Shown here one piece after another: positions 18,495 to 28,421 of a stretch of DNA of 38,009 nt (its first letter is position 1; every line of letters starts with the position of its first letter). Origin of the DNA: Enterobacteriaceae bacterium UBA2655 (GTDB lineage: Bacteria; Pseudomonadota; Gammaproteobacteria; Enterobacterales; Enterobacteriaceae); NCBI GenBank assembly GCA_002359495.1, contig DENB01000090.1, positions 453 through 38,461 of the forward strand, read 5' to 3'. Both the position numbers and the translations under genes were made by a program. Below the pieces are notes generated by a model. The model saw only the letters and a program-made list of their open reading frames with translations, searched no databases and was not told the DNA's origin.

Positions 18495-18555
18495 CCCCAT
18501 TCCGGGAGCGCGCCTCTCTTAGCGCGCCTGTTTACGACTTCACACGGATAGCCTT

Positions 18556-19758
18556 ATGAAACGATTAACCCTGCTGGGTTCGACAGGTTCAATTGGCGCC
18601 AGCACCCTGGCGGTGATAAGCGAAAACCCCGAGCAGTACCAGGTGACGGCGCTGGTTGCAGGCCATAACGTCGCCCTGATAGCGGAGCAGTGCGAGCGCT
18701 TCCGGCCGCGCTATGCTGCCATGGCGGACGAAAGCGCCGCAGCCGCGCTGCGTGAGCGACTGAGAGCACTCAAGGTCGAGACTGAAGTGCTCTCCGGCGT
18801 TCAGGCCGCGTGCGAGCTGGCCGCGCTGGACGAGGTGGATCAAGTGATGGCGGCGATTGTCGGCGCATCGGGCTTACTGCCCACCCTGGCCGCCATTCGC
18901 GCCGGTAAAACCGTGTTGTTGGCGAATAAAGAGTCGCTTGTCACGTGCGGCCGTTTGTTTATGGAGGCGGTGCGCGATAATCAGGCGCAACTGCTGCCGG
19001 TCGACAGCGAACACAACGCCATTTTTCAGAGTTTACCCGCTTCCATCCAGCATCAATTAGGTTACGCTGACCTGCGGAAAAACGGCATTGAGTCGATTAT
19101 CCTCACGGGATCGGGTGGCCCTTTTCGTGACGCGCCTCTCGGCGATCTGGCGGCAATGTCCCCGGAACAAGCTTGCGCGCATCCGAACTGGTCGATGGGG
19201 CGAAAAATCTCCGTGGATTCGGCCACCATGATGAATAAAGGTCTTGAATACATTGAAGCTCGTTGGCTGTTTAACGCGACCGATGCGCAGATGGAAGTGA
19301 TCCTGCATCCGCAGTCGGTGATCCACTCCATGGTGCGTTATTGCGACGGCAGCGTTCTCGCCCAGCTGGGCTCGCCGGACATGCGTACGCCTATCGCGCA
19401 CAGCATGGCCTGGCCGGCGCGTACGCCGGCAGGCGTGACGCCGCTCGATTTTAAGCGTATGGGCGCGCTGACGTTCGCGGAGCCTGACTTTGCCCGCTAT
19501 CCTTGCCTGAAACTGGCGATCGACGCCTGTAACGCAGGGCAGGCGGCGACGACCACGTTGAACGCGGCGAATGAAATCGCCGTGGCGGCCTTCCTGAATC
19601 GGCAAGTCCGCTTTACGGACATCGCCGCCCTGAATATGGCCGTGCTCTCATCCCTTTCCTGTCCCGAGCCGGAAAGCGTCGAGGCGGTGGTGGAGATCGA
19701 TCGCGTGGCGCGCGCGTCGGCGACGGAAATGTTGCCGCGCTTCAGGTTGCCGGTCTGA
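18556..19758 (+). CDS. ispC: 1-deoxy-D-xylulose 5-phosphate reductoisomerase
   Basis: NADPH-dependent enzyme of the MEP isoprenoid pathway, converting DXP to MEP; target of fosmidomycin. It has 400 residues (E. coli 398). The Rossmann motif GSTGSIG is at 8-14. The metal ligands D150 and E152 ([14 protein letters not shown]) and E231 ([12 protein letters not shown]) match E. coli numbering, and the flexible loop region near [16 protein letters not shown] is intact. The last 30 residues are divergent from E. coli. The Shine-Dalgarno GGAT is moderate. It heads the isoprenoid and envelope gene block and is followed by uppS after 166 bases. Confidence 0.97.
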   Translation: MKRLTLLGSTGSIGASTLAVISENPEQYQVTALVAGHNVALIAEQCERFRPRYAAMADESAAAALRERLRALKVETEVLSGVQAACELAALDEVDQVMAAIVGASGLLPTLAAIRAGKTVLLANKESLVTCGRLFMEAVRDNQAQLLPVDSEHNAIFQSLPASIQHQLGYADLRKNGIESIILTGSGGPFRDAPLGDLAAMSPEQACAHPNWSMGRKISVDSATMMNKGLEYIEARWLFNATDAQMEVILHPQSVIHSMVRYCDGSVLAQLGSPDMRTPIAHSMAWPARTPAGVTPLDFKRMGALTFAEPDFARYPCLKLAIDACNAGQAATTTLNAANEIAVAAFLNRQVRFTDIAALNMAVLSSLSCPEPESVEAVVEIDRVARASATEMLPRFRLPV

Positions 19759-19772
19759 TCGCGCCCTGCTAT

Positions 19773-19801
19773 TTGTTCGATTCAGGCGGAAATGGTATAG
19801 T
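19773..19801 (+). promoter_or_regulatory. Putative promoter of the uppS-cdsA-rseP-bamA group
   Basis: TTGTTC (19773-19778) and TATAGT (19796-19801) are separated by 17 bases, shortly after the ispC stop. The leader of about 115 bases that follows contains several short GC-rich inverted segments (CACCGAATTCGGTG near 19823). The -10 box is strong and the -35 box moderate. Confidence 0.5.
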
Positions 19802-19924
19802 CGCTCGCGTTTAACGGTCTGGCACCGAATTCGGTGCGCCCCGGCTTTAGCGGTCGGGATTTTCACCGGGCGCAATGTATTCAGAAACCACAGCATTTCT
19901 GATTAAAGGAATTGATTACGCGTT

Positions 19925-20677
19925 ATGTCGTCAAACAATCACAACAACACCGATGACCAGCAGGGAACCGGTCCGCGTCATGTCGCCATCATTATGGATG
20001 GCAATGGCCGTTGGGCGAAGAATCAGGGAAAATTGCGTATTTCCGGCCACAAAGCGGGCGTGAAATCGGTACGCCGCGCCGTCAGCTTTGCGGTGAGTCA
20101 TCATCTTGACGCGCTGACGCTCTATGCGTTCAGCAGCGAAAACTGGAGCCGTCCGGTGCAGGAAGTGACGGCGCTGATGGAGCTGTTCGTCTGGGCGCTC
20201 GACAGCGAGGTGAAAAGCCTGCACAAACATAATGTGCGATTGCGGGTTATCGGCGATACCAGCCGTTTCAACGCCCGCATTCAGGAGCGTATCCGTCGCG
20301 CAGAGGAACTGACTCAGCAAAATAATGGACTGACACTCAACATTGCCGCCAATTACGGCGGGCGTTGGGATATTATCCAGGGTGCCAGAAAACTGGCTGA
20401 ACAGGTACAGGAAGGCTTATTGCGTCCTGACCAGATAACCGAAGAAAGCCTGGCTTCGCAGCTCTGTCTGCGCGAGCTGGCGCCGGTGGATTTAGTGATA
20501 AGGACCGGGGGAGAGCATCGGATCAGCAACTTCCTGCTATGGCAGGTCGCCTATGCTGAGTTTTATTTTACCGATGTTCTTTGGCCTGATTTTGATGAAC
20601 ACGTTTTTGAAGGTGCGCTGAATGCTTTCTCTCTGCGGGAGCGTCGCTATGGCGGCGCTGCACCAGGCGGCGCCTGA
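19925..20677 (+). CDS. uppS: Undecaprenyl diphosphate synthase (cis-prenyltransferase)
   Basis: Essential enzyme that adds eight isoprene units to farnesyl diphosphate to make the C55 carrier for peptidoglycan, O-antigen and other surface glycans. It has 250 residues (E. coli 253, named IspU or UppS). The catalytic aspartate is D25 in IIMDGNGRWAK. Other signatures are GHKAGVKSVRRAV, TLYAFSSENWSRP, NIAANYGGRWDI, and the substrate-binding block DLVIRTGGEHRISNFLLWQ. The N-terminal 17 residues (asparagine-rich) are variable. AAGGAA lies upstream of the ATG. cdsA follows after 18 bases. Confidence 0.97.
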   Translation: MSSNNHNNTDDQQGTGPRHVAIIMDGNGRWAKNQGKLRISGHKAGVKSVRRAVSFAVSHHLDALTLYAFSSENWSRPVQEVTALMELFVWALDSEVKSLHKHNVRLRVIGDTSRFNARIQERIRRAEELTQQNNGLTLNIAANYGGRWDIIQGARKLAEQVQEGLLRPDQITEESLASQLCLRELAPVDLVIRTGGEHRISNFLLWQVAYAEFYFTDVLWPDFDEHVFEGALNAFSLRERRYGGAAPGGA

Positions 20678-20695
20678 GCAACCTGGGGGTAACCT

Positions 20696-21553
20696 TTGCT
20701 GAAGTCTCGTCTGATTACCGCGTTGATTTTAATTCCGCTGGTGATTGCTGCGCTGTTCTGGTTACCGCCCGTTGGCTTTGCGATTACAACTATCATTATC
20801 TGTATGCTTGCCGCCTGGGAATGGGGGCAGCTGGCGGGCATGGCGTCCCGTCCGCAACGCATCTGGCTGGCCGTACTCTGCGGCCTGCTGCTCGCCCTCA
20901 TGCTTTTCACGCTGCCGCCTTATCAACATGACGTTCATCTGCCGCAAATCGCCACGTCGCTTTGGGCGTCGCTCTGCTGGTGGATCGCCGCGCTGCTGTT
21001 GGTGCTCTTTTACCCCTCTTCTGCGGCTTTGTGGCGTAATTCACGTCCGTTGCGGGTGCTGTTTGGTATTCTCACGCTCGTTCCTTTTTTCTGGGGCATG
21101 ATGGCGCTGCGTCAGTACCATTATGAAACCGATCATTTCGCCGGTTCCTGGTGGCTGCTGTTTGTGATGTTTCTGGTCTGGGGCGCAGATTCCGGCGCCT
21201 ACATGTTCGGCAGGCTGTTCGGCAAGCATAAGCTGGCACCGAAGGTTTCGCCGGGCAAAACCTGGGAAGGCTTTCTGGGCGGGCTGGTCTCTTCGGCGAT
21301 TATCGCCTGGCTGTTCGCTCTGCTGGCGCCGCTGTCGGTGGCGCCCGGCACGCTGATTATCTGCGCGGTGATTGCCGCGCTGGCTTCGGTTCTGGGCGAC
21401 CTCACTGAAAGTATGTTTAAACGTGAAGCCGGAATTAAAGACAGCGGCAACCTGATCCCTGGCCACGGCGGCATCCTCGATCGTATCGATAGCCTCACCG
21501 CTGCCGTTCCGGTGTTTGCCTGCCTGCTGCTGCTGGTGTTCCGCACCCTCTGA
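20696..21553 (+). CDS. cdsA: Phosphatidate cytidylyltransferase (CDP-diglyceride synthase)
   Basis: Inner-membrane enzyme that makes CDP-diacylglycerol from CTP and phosphatidate, the branch point to all phospholipids. It has 285 residues, the E. coli length, with about eight membrane segments. The family signature is intact near the C-terminus: ESMFKREAGIKDSGNLIPGHGGILDRIDS. Also conserved is LVWGADSGAYMFGRLFGKHKLAPKVSPGKTWEG. The start codon is TTG (20696), supported by a strong GGGGGT ribosome site 6 bases upstream and by an N-terminus that aligns with E. coli CdsA from the first residue. rseP follows after 12 bases. Confidence 0.96.
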   Translation: MLKSRLITALILIPLVIAALFWLPPVGFAITTIIICMLAAWEWGQLAGMASRPQRIWLAVLCGLLLALMLFTLPPYQHDVHLPQIATSLWASLCWWIAALLLVLFYPSSAALWRNSRPLRVLFGILTLVPFFWGMMALRQYHYETDHFAGSWWLLFVMFLVWGADSGAYMFGRLFGKHKLAPKVSPGKTWEGFLGGLVSSAIIAWLFALLAPLSVAPGTLIICAVIAALASVLGDLTESMFKREAGIKDSGNLIPGHGGILDRIDSLTAAVPVFACLLLLVFRTL

Positions 21554-21565
21554 GGACACGCGAAG

Positions 21566-22915
21566 ATGTTGAACATACTCTGGAGTTTCGTCGCGTTTAT
21601 CGTCGCGCTCGGCGTGCTGATCACCGTTCATGAATTTGGTCACTTCTGGGTCGCCCGCCGTTGCGGCGTGAGGGTCGAGCGTTTTTCCATCGGTTTCGGC
21701 AAGGCGCTCTGGCGCCGCCGCGACCGCCAGGGCACCGAATATGTCATCGCGCTGATCCCCCTCGGCGGCTACGTCAAAATGCTGGATGAACGCGTCGAAA
21801 GCGTGCCGGCGGAGTTGCGTCATCAGGCATTTAACAACAAAGCTATCTGGCAGCGCACCGCCATCATCGCGGCCGGTCCCATCGCCAATTTCATTTTCGC
21901 CGTTTTCGCCTACTGGGCCGTTTTTATTCACGGCGTGCCGGGCGTTCGTCCGGTTATTGGCGAAATTGTGAACGGTTCGGTCGCCGCAGAGGCGCAAATT
22001 GCGCCTGGCATGGAACTTAAATCGGTCGATGGCATCGAAACGCCTGATTGGGATGCGGTGCGCATGGCGCTGGTTGGTAAAATCGGCGACCGCGAGACCA
22101 CCGTGACGGTTTCCCGTTTTGGCGAGAATGCGACCCAGCAGAAACGGCTCGATCTGCGCCAGTGGCAGTTTGAGCCGGATAAGCAGGACCCGGTCATCGC
22201 ACTGGGGATTCGTCCGCGCGGACCGCAGATTGAAACGACGCTGGATAACGTGCAGGCGGATTCGCCCGCCAGCGCGGCCGGTTTGCAAGCTGGCGACAGG
22301 ATCGTTAAAGTCGATGGTCGGCCGTTAACGCAATGGCAGGCGTTTGTGGTTCAGGTACGGGATAATCCCGGCAAGAAAATGGCTCTTGAGATTGAACGCA
22401 AGGGCGAGCTGATCCCGCTGACGCTGACGCCGGAAGCCAGACCAGGCCATGCGGCAGAAGGGTTCGCCGGCGTGATACCGCGCGTAATCCCGCTGCCGGA
22501 TGAGTATAAGACGTTAAAACAGTATGGGCCTTTCGAGGCGATTAGCGTAGCCAGCGTGAAAACCTGGCAGCTGATGAAGCTGACGGTTTCTATGCTGGGC
22601 AAGTTAATCACCGGCGACGTTAAGCTGAACAACCTGAGCGGGCCGATTTCGATCGCCCAGGGCGCAGGCATGTCAGCGGAGTATGGGTTGATTTACTATC
22701 TGATGTTTCTGGCGTTGATTAGCGTCAACCTGGGCATCATCAACCTGTTTCCTCTGCCGGTTTTAGATGGTGGGCATCTGCTTTTTCTGGCGATCGAAAA
22801 GATCAAAGGAGGACCGGTGTCCGAGCGAGTTCAGGACTTCAGTTATCGCATTGGCTCTATCCTGCTGGTGTTGTTAATGGGGCTTGCACTTTTCAATGAT
22901 TTCTCACGTCTGTGA
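21566..22915 (+). CDS. rseP: Site-2 zinc metalloprotease RseP
   Basis: Inner-membrane protease that makes the second cut in anti-sigma factor RseA after DegS, freeing sigma-E; it also clears leftover signal peptides. It has 449 residues (E. coli 450). The zinc motif HEFGH is at 22-26 in the first membrane segment. The third ligand is D401 in [10 protein letters not shown] near the C-terminal membrane segments. Two PDZ domains lie between, with the pattern [17 protein letters not shown] for the second. It sits directly upstream of bamA, whose substrate-folding failures trigger the pathway. The promoter of degP in this window is a likely downstream target. Confidence 0.97.
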   Translation: MLNILWSFVAFIVALGVLITVHEFGHFWVARRCGVRVERFSIGFGKALWRRRDRQGTEYVIALIPLGGYVKMLDERVESVPAELRHQAFNNKAIWQRTAIIAAGPIANFIFAVFAYWAVFIHGVPGVRPVIGEIVNGSVAAEAQIAPGMELKSVDGIETPDWDAVRMALVGKIGDRETTVTVSRFGENATQQKRLDLRQWQFEPDKQDPVIALGIRPRGPQIETTLDNVQADSPASAAGLQAGDRIVKVDGRPLTQWQAFVVQVRDNPGKKMALEIERKGELIPLTLTPEARPGHAAEGFAGVIPRVIPLPDEYKTLKQYGPFEAISVASVKTWQLMKLTVSMLGKLITGDVKLNNLSGPISIAQGAGMSAEYGLIYYLMFLALISVNLGIINLFPLPVLDGGHLLFLAIEKIKGGPVSERVQDFSYRIGSILLVLLMGLALFNDFSRL

Positions 22916-22966
22916 TAGCTGGAACGCTGGCTGACGAGGGATGTGTTAGGAAAACGCATAATAACG

Positions 22967-25372
22967 ATGGCGATGAAAAAGTTGCTCATAGCGTCGCTGC
23001 TGTTTAGCAGCGCCACCGTTTACGGTGCAGACGATTTCGTGGTGAAAGACATTCATTTCGAAGGGTTGCAGCGAGTCGCCGTCGGCGCGGCTCTGCTGAG
23101 CATGCCGGTACGAGTAGGCGATACGGTGGATGATGACGACATCAGAAATACCATTCGCTCTCTGTTCGCGACCGGCAACTTCGAAGATGTGCAGGTTCTG
23201 CGAGACGGCGAAACCCTGATCGTTCAGGTAAAAGAACGTCCTACCATTGCCAGCATCACTTTCTCCGGCAACAAGGCGGTGAAAGAGGAGCAGCTGAAGC
23301 AAAACCTCGAAGCCTCAGGCGTGCGCGTCGGCGAAGCGCTTGACCGCACCACGATCTCTTCCATCGAGAAAGGGCTGGAAGATTTCTACTACAGCGTAGG
23401 TAAATATACCGCTAGCGTAAAAGCCGTTGTGACGCCGCTGCCGCGTAACCGCGTCGACCTGAAGCTGGTCTTTACGGAAGGCGTTTCGGCGAAAATCCAA
23501 CAGATCAATATCGTCGGCAATAAAGCCTTCAGCTCTGACGAGCTTATCTCCCGCTTCCAGCTGCGTGACGAAGTGCCGTGGTGGAACGTGGTGGGCGATC
23601 GCAAATATCAGAAGCAGAAACTGGCCGGCGACCTTGAAACGCTGCGCAGCTTCTATCTCGATCGCGGCTATGCCCGTTTTAATATCGACTCTACCCAGGT
23701 CAGCCTGACGCCGGATAAAAAAGGCATCTATATCACGGTCAACATCACCGAGGGCGATCAGTACAAAATCGCCGGCGTGGTTGTTAACGGCAGCATGGCG
23801 GGCCATTCGGCGGAAATCGAACATCTGACCGCTATCCCTGCGGGCGAGCTGTACAACGGCACCAAAGTCACGCAGATGGAAGACGACATCAAAAAGCTGC
23901 TGGGTCGTTACGGCTATGCCTATCCGCGCGTCGTCACTCAGCCGGAAATCAACGATGCCGACAAGACGGTGAAACTGCATATCAATGTGGACGCCGGCAA
24001 CCGTTATTACGTGCGTAAAGTGCGTTTCGAAGGCAACGATACGTCGAAAGATTCCGTGCTGCGTCGCGAGATGCGTCAGATGGAAGGCGCCTGGCTGGGC
24101 AGCGATCTGGTGGATCAGGGCAAAGAGCGTCTGAACCGCACCGGCTACTTCGAAACCGTAGATGTGGATACCCAGCGCGTGCCGGGCTCGCCGGATCAGG
24201 TCGATGTGGTTTACAAGGTTAAAGAGCGCAATACCGGCACCTTTAACTTCGGCGTCGGCTTCGGTACAGAGAGCGGCGTCAGCTTCCAGGTCGGCGTTTC
24301 TCAGGATAACTGGCTGGGTACAGGTAATACCGTTAGCATCAGCGGCACCAAAAACGATTACCAGACTTACGCTGAATTCGCCCTAACCGATCCTTACTTT
24401 ACCGTTGACGGGGTGAGCCTCGGCGGTCGTGTTTTCTATAACGACTTTAAAGCTGACGATGCGGATCTTTCTGACTACACCAACAAAAGCTACGGTACGG
24501 AAGGCACGCTCGGCTTCCCGATTAACGAAAACAATACGCTGCGCGTCGGCTTAGGCTATGTGCATAACGATCTGTCGGATATGCAGCCGCAGGTCGCCAT
24601 GTGGCGTTATCTCGATTCGGTCGGCAAGCCGCAGCAGTTGAACAGCGAAGGCGACTTCTCCGCTGACGACTTCACCTTCAACTACGGCTGGACCTATAAC
24701 ACGCTGGACCGCGGTTTCTTCCCGACCTCGGGCAACCGCACCAACCTGAACGGTAAAATCACCATTCCGGGTTCAGATAACAACTTCTACAAAGTGACGC
24801 TGGATTCGCAGCAGTATGTGCCGCTGAATCAGGATCGTACCTGGGTGCTGTTGGGACGCGGCCGCGTGGGTTACGGCGACGGTCTGGGCGGCAAAGAGTT
24901 GCCGTTCTATGAAAACTTCTACGCCGGCGGCTCAAGCACGGTGCGCGGCTTCCAGTCCAACACCATCGGTCCGAAAGCGGCGTACTACAACGACAATTCG
25001 TCAGACTGCTCCGGCGCCAACAACATCTGTTCATCGAACGATGCGGTGGGCGGCAACGCCATGGCGGTGGCCAGCCTGGAGCTGATCACGCCGACGCCGT
25101 TCCTGAGCGAGAAATACGCTAACTCCGTGCGGACGTCGCTCTTCGTCGACGCCGGCACCGTGTGGGATACCAAATGGGAAAATACGGCTGATACGCGTAT
25201 CGCCGGCGTGCCGGACTACAGCGACCCGAGCAATGTCCGCGTCTCAAGCGGTATCGCATTGCAATGGATGTCGCCGCTTGGCCCGCTGGTCTTCTCTTAT
25301 GCGCAGCCAATCAAGAAGTATGACGGAGATAAAGCAGAACAGTTCCAGTTCAACATCGGTAAAACCTGGTAA
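22967..25372 (+). CDS. bamA: Outer membrane protein assembly factor BamA
   Basis: Essential Omp85-family core of the BAM complex, which inserts beta-barrel proteins into the outer membrane. From [20 protein letters not shown], a signal peptide, the product has 801 residues (E. coli 810). Five POTRA domains cover about residues 21-415, and a 16-strand barrel follows. The loop-6 motif VRGF is at 659-662, and the C-terminus ends in the barrel signature FNIGKTW. Compared with E. coli, extracellular loops near residues 550 and 680 are shorter or different; loop 6 keeps two cysteines in the region [10 protein letters not shown]. The frame also permits a GTG start at 22943, 8 residues earlier; the ATG at 22967 fits the signal peptide better. 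Confidence 0.97.
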   Translation: MAMKKLLIASLLFSSATVYGADDFVVKDIHFEGLQRVAVGAALLSMPVRVGDTVDDDDIRNTIRSLFATGNFEDVQVLRDGETLIVQVKERPTIASITFSGNKAVKEEQLKQNLEASGVRVGEALDRTTISSIEKGLEDFYYSVGKYTASVKAVVTPLPRNRVDLKLVFTEGVSAKIQQINIVGNKAFSSDELISRFQLRDEVPWWNVVGDRKYQKQKLAGDLETLRSFYLDRGYARFNIDSTQVSLTPDKKGIYITVNITEGDQYKIAGVVVNGSMAGHSAEIEHLTAIPAGELYNGTKVTQMEDDIKKLLGRYGYAYPRVVTQPEINDADKTVKLHINVDAGNRYYVRKVRFEGNDTSKDSVLRREMRQMEGAWLGSDLVDQGKERLNRTGYFETVDVDTQRVPGSPDQVDVVYKVKERNTGTFNFGVGFGTESGVSFQVGVSQDNWLGTGNTVSISGTKNDYQTYAEFALTDPYFTVDGVSLGGRVFYNDFKADDADLSDYTNKSYGTEGTLGFPINENNTLRVGLGYVHNDLSDMQPQVAMWRYLDSVGKPQQLNSEGDFSADDFTFNYGWTYNTLDRGFFPTSGNRTNLNGKITIPGSDNNFYKVTLDSQQYVPLNQDRTWVLLGRGRVGYGDGLGGKELPFYENFYAGGSSTVRGFQSNTIGPKAAYYNDNSSDCSGANNICSSNDAVGGNAMAVASLELITPTPFLSEKYANSVRTSLFVDAGTVWDTKWENTADTRIAGVPDYSDPSNVRVSSGIALQWMSPLGPLVFSYAQPIKKYDGDKAEQFQFNIGKTW

Positions 25373-25414
25373 GGTTCTGAGCAGGGAAGCGTAAGCAGAG
25401 TATTGCGCCGGGAT

Positions 25415-25443
25415 GGATCGTCCAACAGACGATCCCTCTTTTG
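25415..25443 (+). terminator. Hairpin between bamA and skp (partial terminator)
   Basis: GGATCGTC (25415-25422), loop CAACA and GACGATCC (25428-25435) form a perfect 8-bp stem followed by CTCTTTT. It lies about 45 bases after the bamA stop in an otherwise co-directional gene row, so it probably lowers rather than stops transcription into skp. A 12-base palindrome TTTTGCGCAAAA follows at 25439-25450. Confidence 0.75.
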
Positions 25444-25491
25444 CGCAAAAACTGTGTCGCAGACACAAACGTTGATGGTAAGGAGTTTATA

Positions 25492-25989
25492 GTGAAAAAG
25501 TTGTTGTGTGCCGCAGGTCTGGGTCTTGCTTTAGCTGTCTCCGCGGGCGCTCAGGCTGCTGACAAAATCGCAGTGGTAAACGTGTCCGGCATTTTCCAGC
25601 AGTTACCGCAGCGTGCGACCGTTGCTAAGCAGCTGGAGAACGAGTTCAAAGGCCGCGCGACCGATCTGCAGAGCCAGGAACGCGATCTGCAAACCAAAAT
25701 GCAGCGTCTGCAGCGCGATGCGTCGACCATGAAGGCCAGCGAGCGCAGCCGAATGGAAAAAGAGATCATGACGCAGCGCGAAGCGTTCTCCTCTAAAGCG
25801 CAGGCTTTTGAGCAGGACAACCGTCGTCGTCAGATGGAAGAGCGCAATAAACTGCTGAGCCGTATTCAGGATGCCGTGAAGAAAGTGGCGGCCGACGAAG
25901 GTTATGACGTCGTTATCGACGCCAACGCCGTGGCTTACGCAGCAAATGCGAAAGACATTACTGCAGACGTGCTGAAACAGGTTAAATAA
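25492..25989 (+). CDS. skp: Periplasmic chaperone Skp (OmpH)
   Basis: Trimeric periplasmic chaperone that holds unfolded outer-membrane proteins on their way to BAM. The product has 165 residues (E. coli 161). A signal peptide ends AGAQA, with the mature chain starting [18 protein letters not shown] long charged helical section (about 45-130, [18 protein letters not shown]) gives the jellyfish arms, and the C-terminus ADVLKQVK matches E. coli exactly. The start codon is GTG with an excellent AAGGAG site 7 bases upstream; the longer open frame from 25441 is not used. lpxD begins 3 bases after its stop. Confidence 0.97.
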   Translation: MKKLLCAAGLGLALAVSAGAQAADKIAVVNVSGIFQQLPQRATVAKQLENEFKGRATDLQSQERDLQTKMQRLQRDASTMKASERSRMEKEIMTQREAFSSKAQAFEQDNRRRQMEERNKLLSRIQDAVKKVAADEGYDVVIDANAVAYAANAKDITADVLKQVK

Positions 25990-25992
25990 TCG

Positions 25993-27018
25993 ATGTCATC
26001 AATTCGACTGGCTGATTTAGCCCAGCAGTTGGATGCAGAATTGCACGGAGATGGCGAAATCGCCATCTCCGGCATTGCTTCTATGCAATCCGCCCAAGCA
26101 GGTCAAATCACATTTCTCGCCAACAGCCGCTACCGCGAGCAGCTCGCCCAGTGCCAGGCATCGGCCGTGGTGCTGACGGAAGCGGATCTGGAATGGTGCC
26201 ATTCGGCCGCACTAGTGGTTAAAAATCCCTATCTGACCTACGCGCGTATGGCGCAAATTCTGGATACCACCCCGCAGCCTGCGCAAAATATCGCGCCGAG
26301 CGCCGTTATCGACCCCAGCGCGAAACTGGGCAGTAACGTCTCGGTTGGGGCGAACGCGGTGATCGAATCCGGCGTGGAGCTGGGCGATAACGTGATTATT
26401 GGCGCCGGCTGTTTCGTCGGTAAACGGACGCGTATCGGTCAGGGCACGCGCCTGTGGGCCAACGTCACGATCTATCATGAAATCGTGATCGGTCAGGATT
26501 GTCTGATTCAATCCGGCACCGTTATCGGGGCAGATGGTTTTGGTTATGCTAACGATCGCGGCAACTGGGTGAAAATTCCTCAGCTGGGCGCGGTAATTAT
26601 CGGCGATCGCGTCGAAATCGGCGCCTGTACCACCATCGATCGCGGCGCGCTGGATAACACTCTGATCGGCAATGGTGTTATCATAGACAACCAGTGTCAG
26701 ATTGCACACAACGTTGTTATTGGTGATAACACGGCGGTTGCCGGCGGTGTGATTATGGCGGGTAGCCTCAGGATTGGTCGTTATTGTATGATTGGCGGCG
26801 CCAGCGTGATTAACGGCCATATGGAAATTTGTGACAAAGTCACCGTAACCGGAATGGGAATGGTGATGCGTCCAATTACAGAACCTGGGGTATACTCTTC
26901 GGGCATCCCGCTGCAACCCAACAAAACCTGGCGTAAAACTGCAGCACTGGTGATGAATATCGATGACATGAGCAAACGCTTAAAAGCCATCGAACGTAAA
27001 GTCGGCAAAGACGACTAA
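25993..27018 (+). CDS. lpxD: UDP-3-O-(3-hydroxymyristoyl)glucosamine N-acyltransferase
   Basis: Third step of lipid A synthesis: transfers 3-hydroxyacyl from acyl carrier protein to the 2-amino group of UDP-3-O-acylglucosamine. It has 341 residues, the E. coli length. The N-terminal uridine-binding domain (1-100) is followed by a left-handed beta-helix of hexapeptide repeats (about 100-310) and a C-terminal helix ([18 protein letters not shown]). The catalytic histidine is H239 in [20 protein letters not shown]. Its start lies 3 bases after skp, so translation is coupled. A 152-base gap with a hairpin separates it from fabZ. Confidence 0.97.
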   Translation: MSSIRLADLAQQLDAELHGDGEIAISGIASMQSAQAGQITFLANSRYREQLAQCQASAVVLTEADLEWCHSAALVVKNPYLTYARMAQILDTTPQPAQNIAPSAVIDPSAKLGSNVSVGANAVIESGVELGDNVIIGAGCFVGKRTRIGQGTRLWANVTIYHEIVIGQDCLIQSGTVIGADGFGYANDRGNWVKIPQLGAVIIGDRVEIGACTTIDRGALDNTLIGNGVIIDNQCQIAHNVVIGDNTAVAGGVIMAGSLRIGRYCMIGGASVINGHMEICDKVTVTGMGMVMRPITEPGVYSSGIPLQPNKTWRKTAALVMNIDDMSKRLKAIERKVGKDD

Positions 27019-27092
27019 ACGCATCCCGAGACTGACTGGCTTTCATAGAAAAAGGCTGGGCAGGAAAAGCCAGGTGCCAACGAACCGATTTG

Positions 27093-27128
27093 CGGCCTGC
27101 AGATGATCGTTTTGATCGATGCAGGCCG
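27093..27128 (+). other. Hairpin in the lpxD-fabZ spacer
   Basis: CGGCCTGCA (27093-27101) and TGCAGGCCG (27120-27128) form a perfect 9-bp stem. Inside it GATC pairs with GATC around GTTTT after a small internal loop. The element lies about 42 bases before the fabZ start. It is followed by TGTTATTG rather than a T run, so it is not a classic terminator; a leader structure or processing site is more likely. Confidence 0.45.
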
Positions 27129-27170
27129 TGTTATTGATGCCATCAGATTTTTTAGGACAGGAAGAGTATT

Positions 27171-27626
27171 TTGACTACTGAAACGCATACTCTGAAGATT
27201 GAAGAGATTTTAGAACTGCTGCCGCACCGTTATCCGTTTTTGCTGGTTGATCGCGTGCTGGAGTTCGAAGAGCACAAATACCTGCGTGCGGTGAAGAATG
27301 TTTCGGTAAACGAACCGTTTTTCCAGGGGCACTTCCCTGGTAAACCGATTTTCCCAGGCGTTCTGATCCTGGAAGCGATGGCGCAGGCCACCGGCATCCT
27401 GGCGTTTAAAAGCGTAGGGAAGCTGGAGCCGGGCGAACTTTACTATTTCGCCGGCATCGACGAAGCGCGTTTCAAACGTCCGGTTGTGCCGGGCGACCAG
27501 ATGATTATGGAAGTGACATTCGAGAAAACCCGCCGCGGGCTGACGCGCTTTAAGGGCGTTGCGACCGTTGACGGCAAAATTGTCTGTGAAGCGACCATGA
27601 TGTGTGCCCGTAGCCGGGAGGCATAA
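27171..27626 (+). CDS. fabZ: 3-hydroxyacyl-[acyl-carrier-protein] dehydratase FabZ
   Basis: Hot-dog-fold dehydratase of type II fatty acid elongation. It competes with LpxA and LpxD for 3-hydroxymyristoyl-ACP, so its level balances phospholipid against lipid A. It has 151 residues, the E. coli length. The catalytic pair H54 ([15 protein letters not shown]) and E68 (LILEAMAQ) matches E. coli numbering. The start codon is TTG, as in E. coli, with AGGAAGAG 5 bases upstream. lpxA follows after 3 bases. The region before it holds a hairpin that could set its expression separately from lpxD. Confidence 0.97.
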   Translation: MTTETHTLKIEEILELLPHRYPFLLVDRVLEFEEHKYLRAVKNVSVNEPFFQGHFPGKPIFPGVLILEAMAQATGILAFKSVGKLEPGELYYFAGIDEARFKRPVVPGDQMIMEVTFEKTRRGLTRFKGVATVDGKIVCEATMMCARSREA

Positions 27627-27629
27627 GCA

Positions 27630-28418
27630 GTGATTGATCAAACCGCCAACATCCATCCCAGTTCTGTTATTGAAGAGGGGGCCGTCATTGGTCCTAACGT
27701 ACACATCGGCCCGTTTTGTTATGTCGGCGCCAACGTCGAGATTGGTGAAGGAACGGTATTGAAGTCGCACGTGGTGGTGAATGGCCACACGCGTATCGGC
27801 AAAGATAACCAGATTTATCAGTTCGCCTCCATCGGCGAAGTGAATCAGGATCTGAAATACGCGGGTGAACCGACGCGCGTGGAGATTGGCGATCGCAACC
27901 GCATTCGCGAAAGCGTCACCATCCATCGCGGAACGGTTCAGGGCGGCGGCGTCACCACCGTCGGCAGCGATAACCTGCTGATGATCAACGCGCATATCGC
28001 TCATGACTGCGTCGTGGGCAACCGCTGCATCTTCGCCAATAACGCCACGCTGGGCGGCCACGTCACCGTGGACGACTTCGCGATTATCGGCGGCATGACG
28101 GCGGTGCATCAGTGGTGCATCATCGGCGCGCACGTCATGGTCGGCGGCTGCTCCGGCGTCGCGCAGGACGTGCCGCCCTACGTGATCGCGCAGGGCAACC
28201 ACGCCACGCCGTTCGGCATCAACATCGAAGGCCTGAAGCGCCGCGGCTTCAGCAAAGAAGCACTGCATGCGATTCGCAACGCCTATAAGCTGCTCTACCG
28301 CAGCGGAAGAACGCTTGACGATGTGAAGCCGGAAATCGAAGCGCTGGCCCAGCAGCATAGCGAAGTGAAGCCGTTCTACGACTTTTTCGCCCGTTCTACC
28401 CGCGGGATCATTCGTTAA
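27630..28418 (+). CDS. lpxA: UDP-N-acetylglucosamine acyltransferase LpxA
   Basis: First step of lipid A synthesis: transfers 3-hydroxyacyl from ACP to the 3-hydroxyl of UDP-GlcNAc. It has 262 residues as in E. coli, a left-handed beta-helix followed by a helical C-terminus. The catalytic H125 and neighbouring H122 (INAHIAHDC) are present. G173 (MVGGCSG), the residue that limits E. coli LpxA to C14 chains, is kept, so a C14 primary chain is predicted. Residue 162 is tryptophan (VHQWCIIG) where I recall phenylalanine in E. coli. The start codon is GTG, as in E. coli, with GGGAGG about 9 bases upstream. Confidence 0.97.
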   Translation: MIDQTANIHPSSVIEEGAVIGPNVHIGPFCYVGANVEIGEGTVLKSHVVVNGHTRIGKDNQIYQFASIGEVNQDLKYAGEPTRVEIGDRNRIRESVTIHRGTVQGGGVTTVGSDNLLMINAHIAHDCVVGNRCIFANNATLGGHVTVDDFAIIGGMTAVHQWCIIGAHVMVGGCSGVAQDVPPYVIAQGNHATPFGINIEGLKRRGFSKEALHAIRNAYKLLYRSGRTLDDVKPEIEALAQQHSEVKPFYDFFARSTRGIIR

Positions 28419-28421
28419 CAG

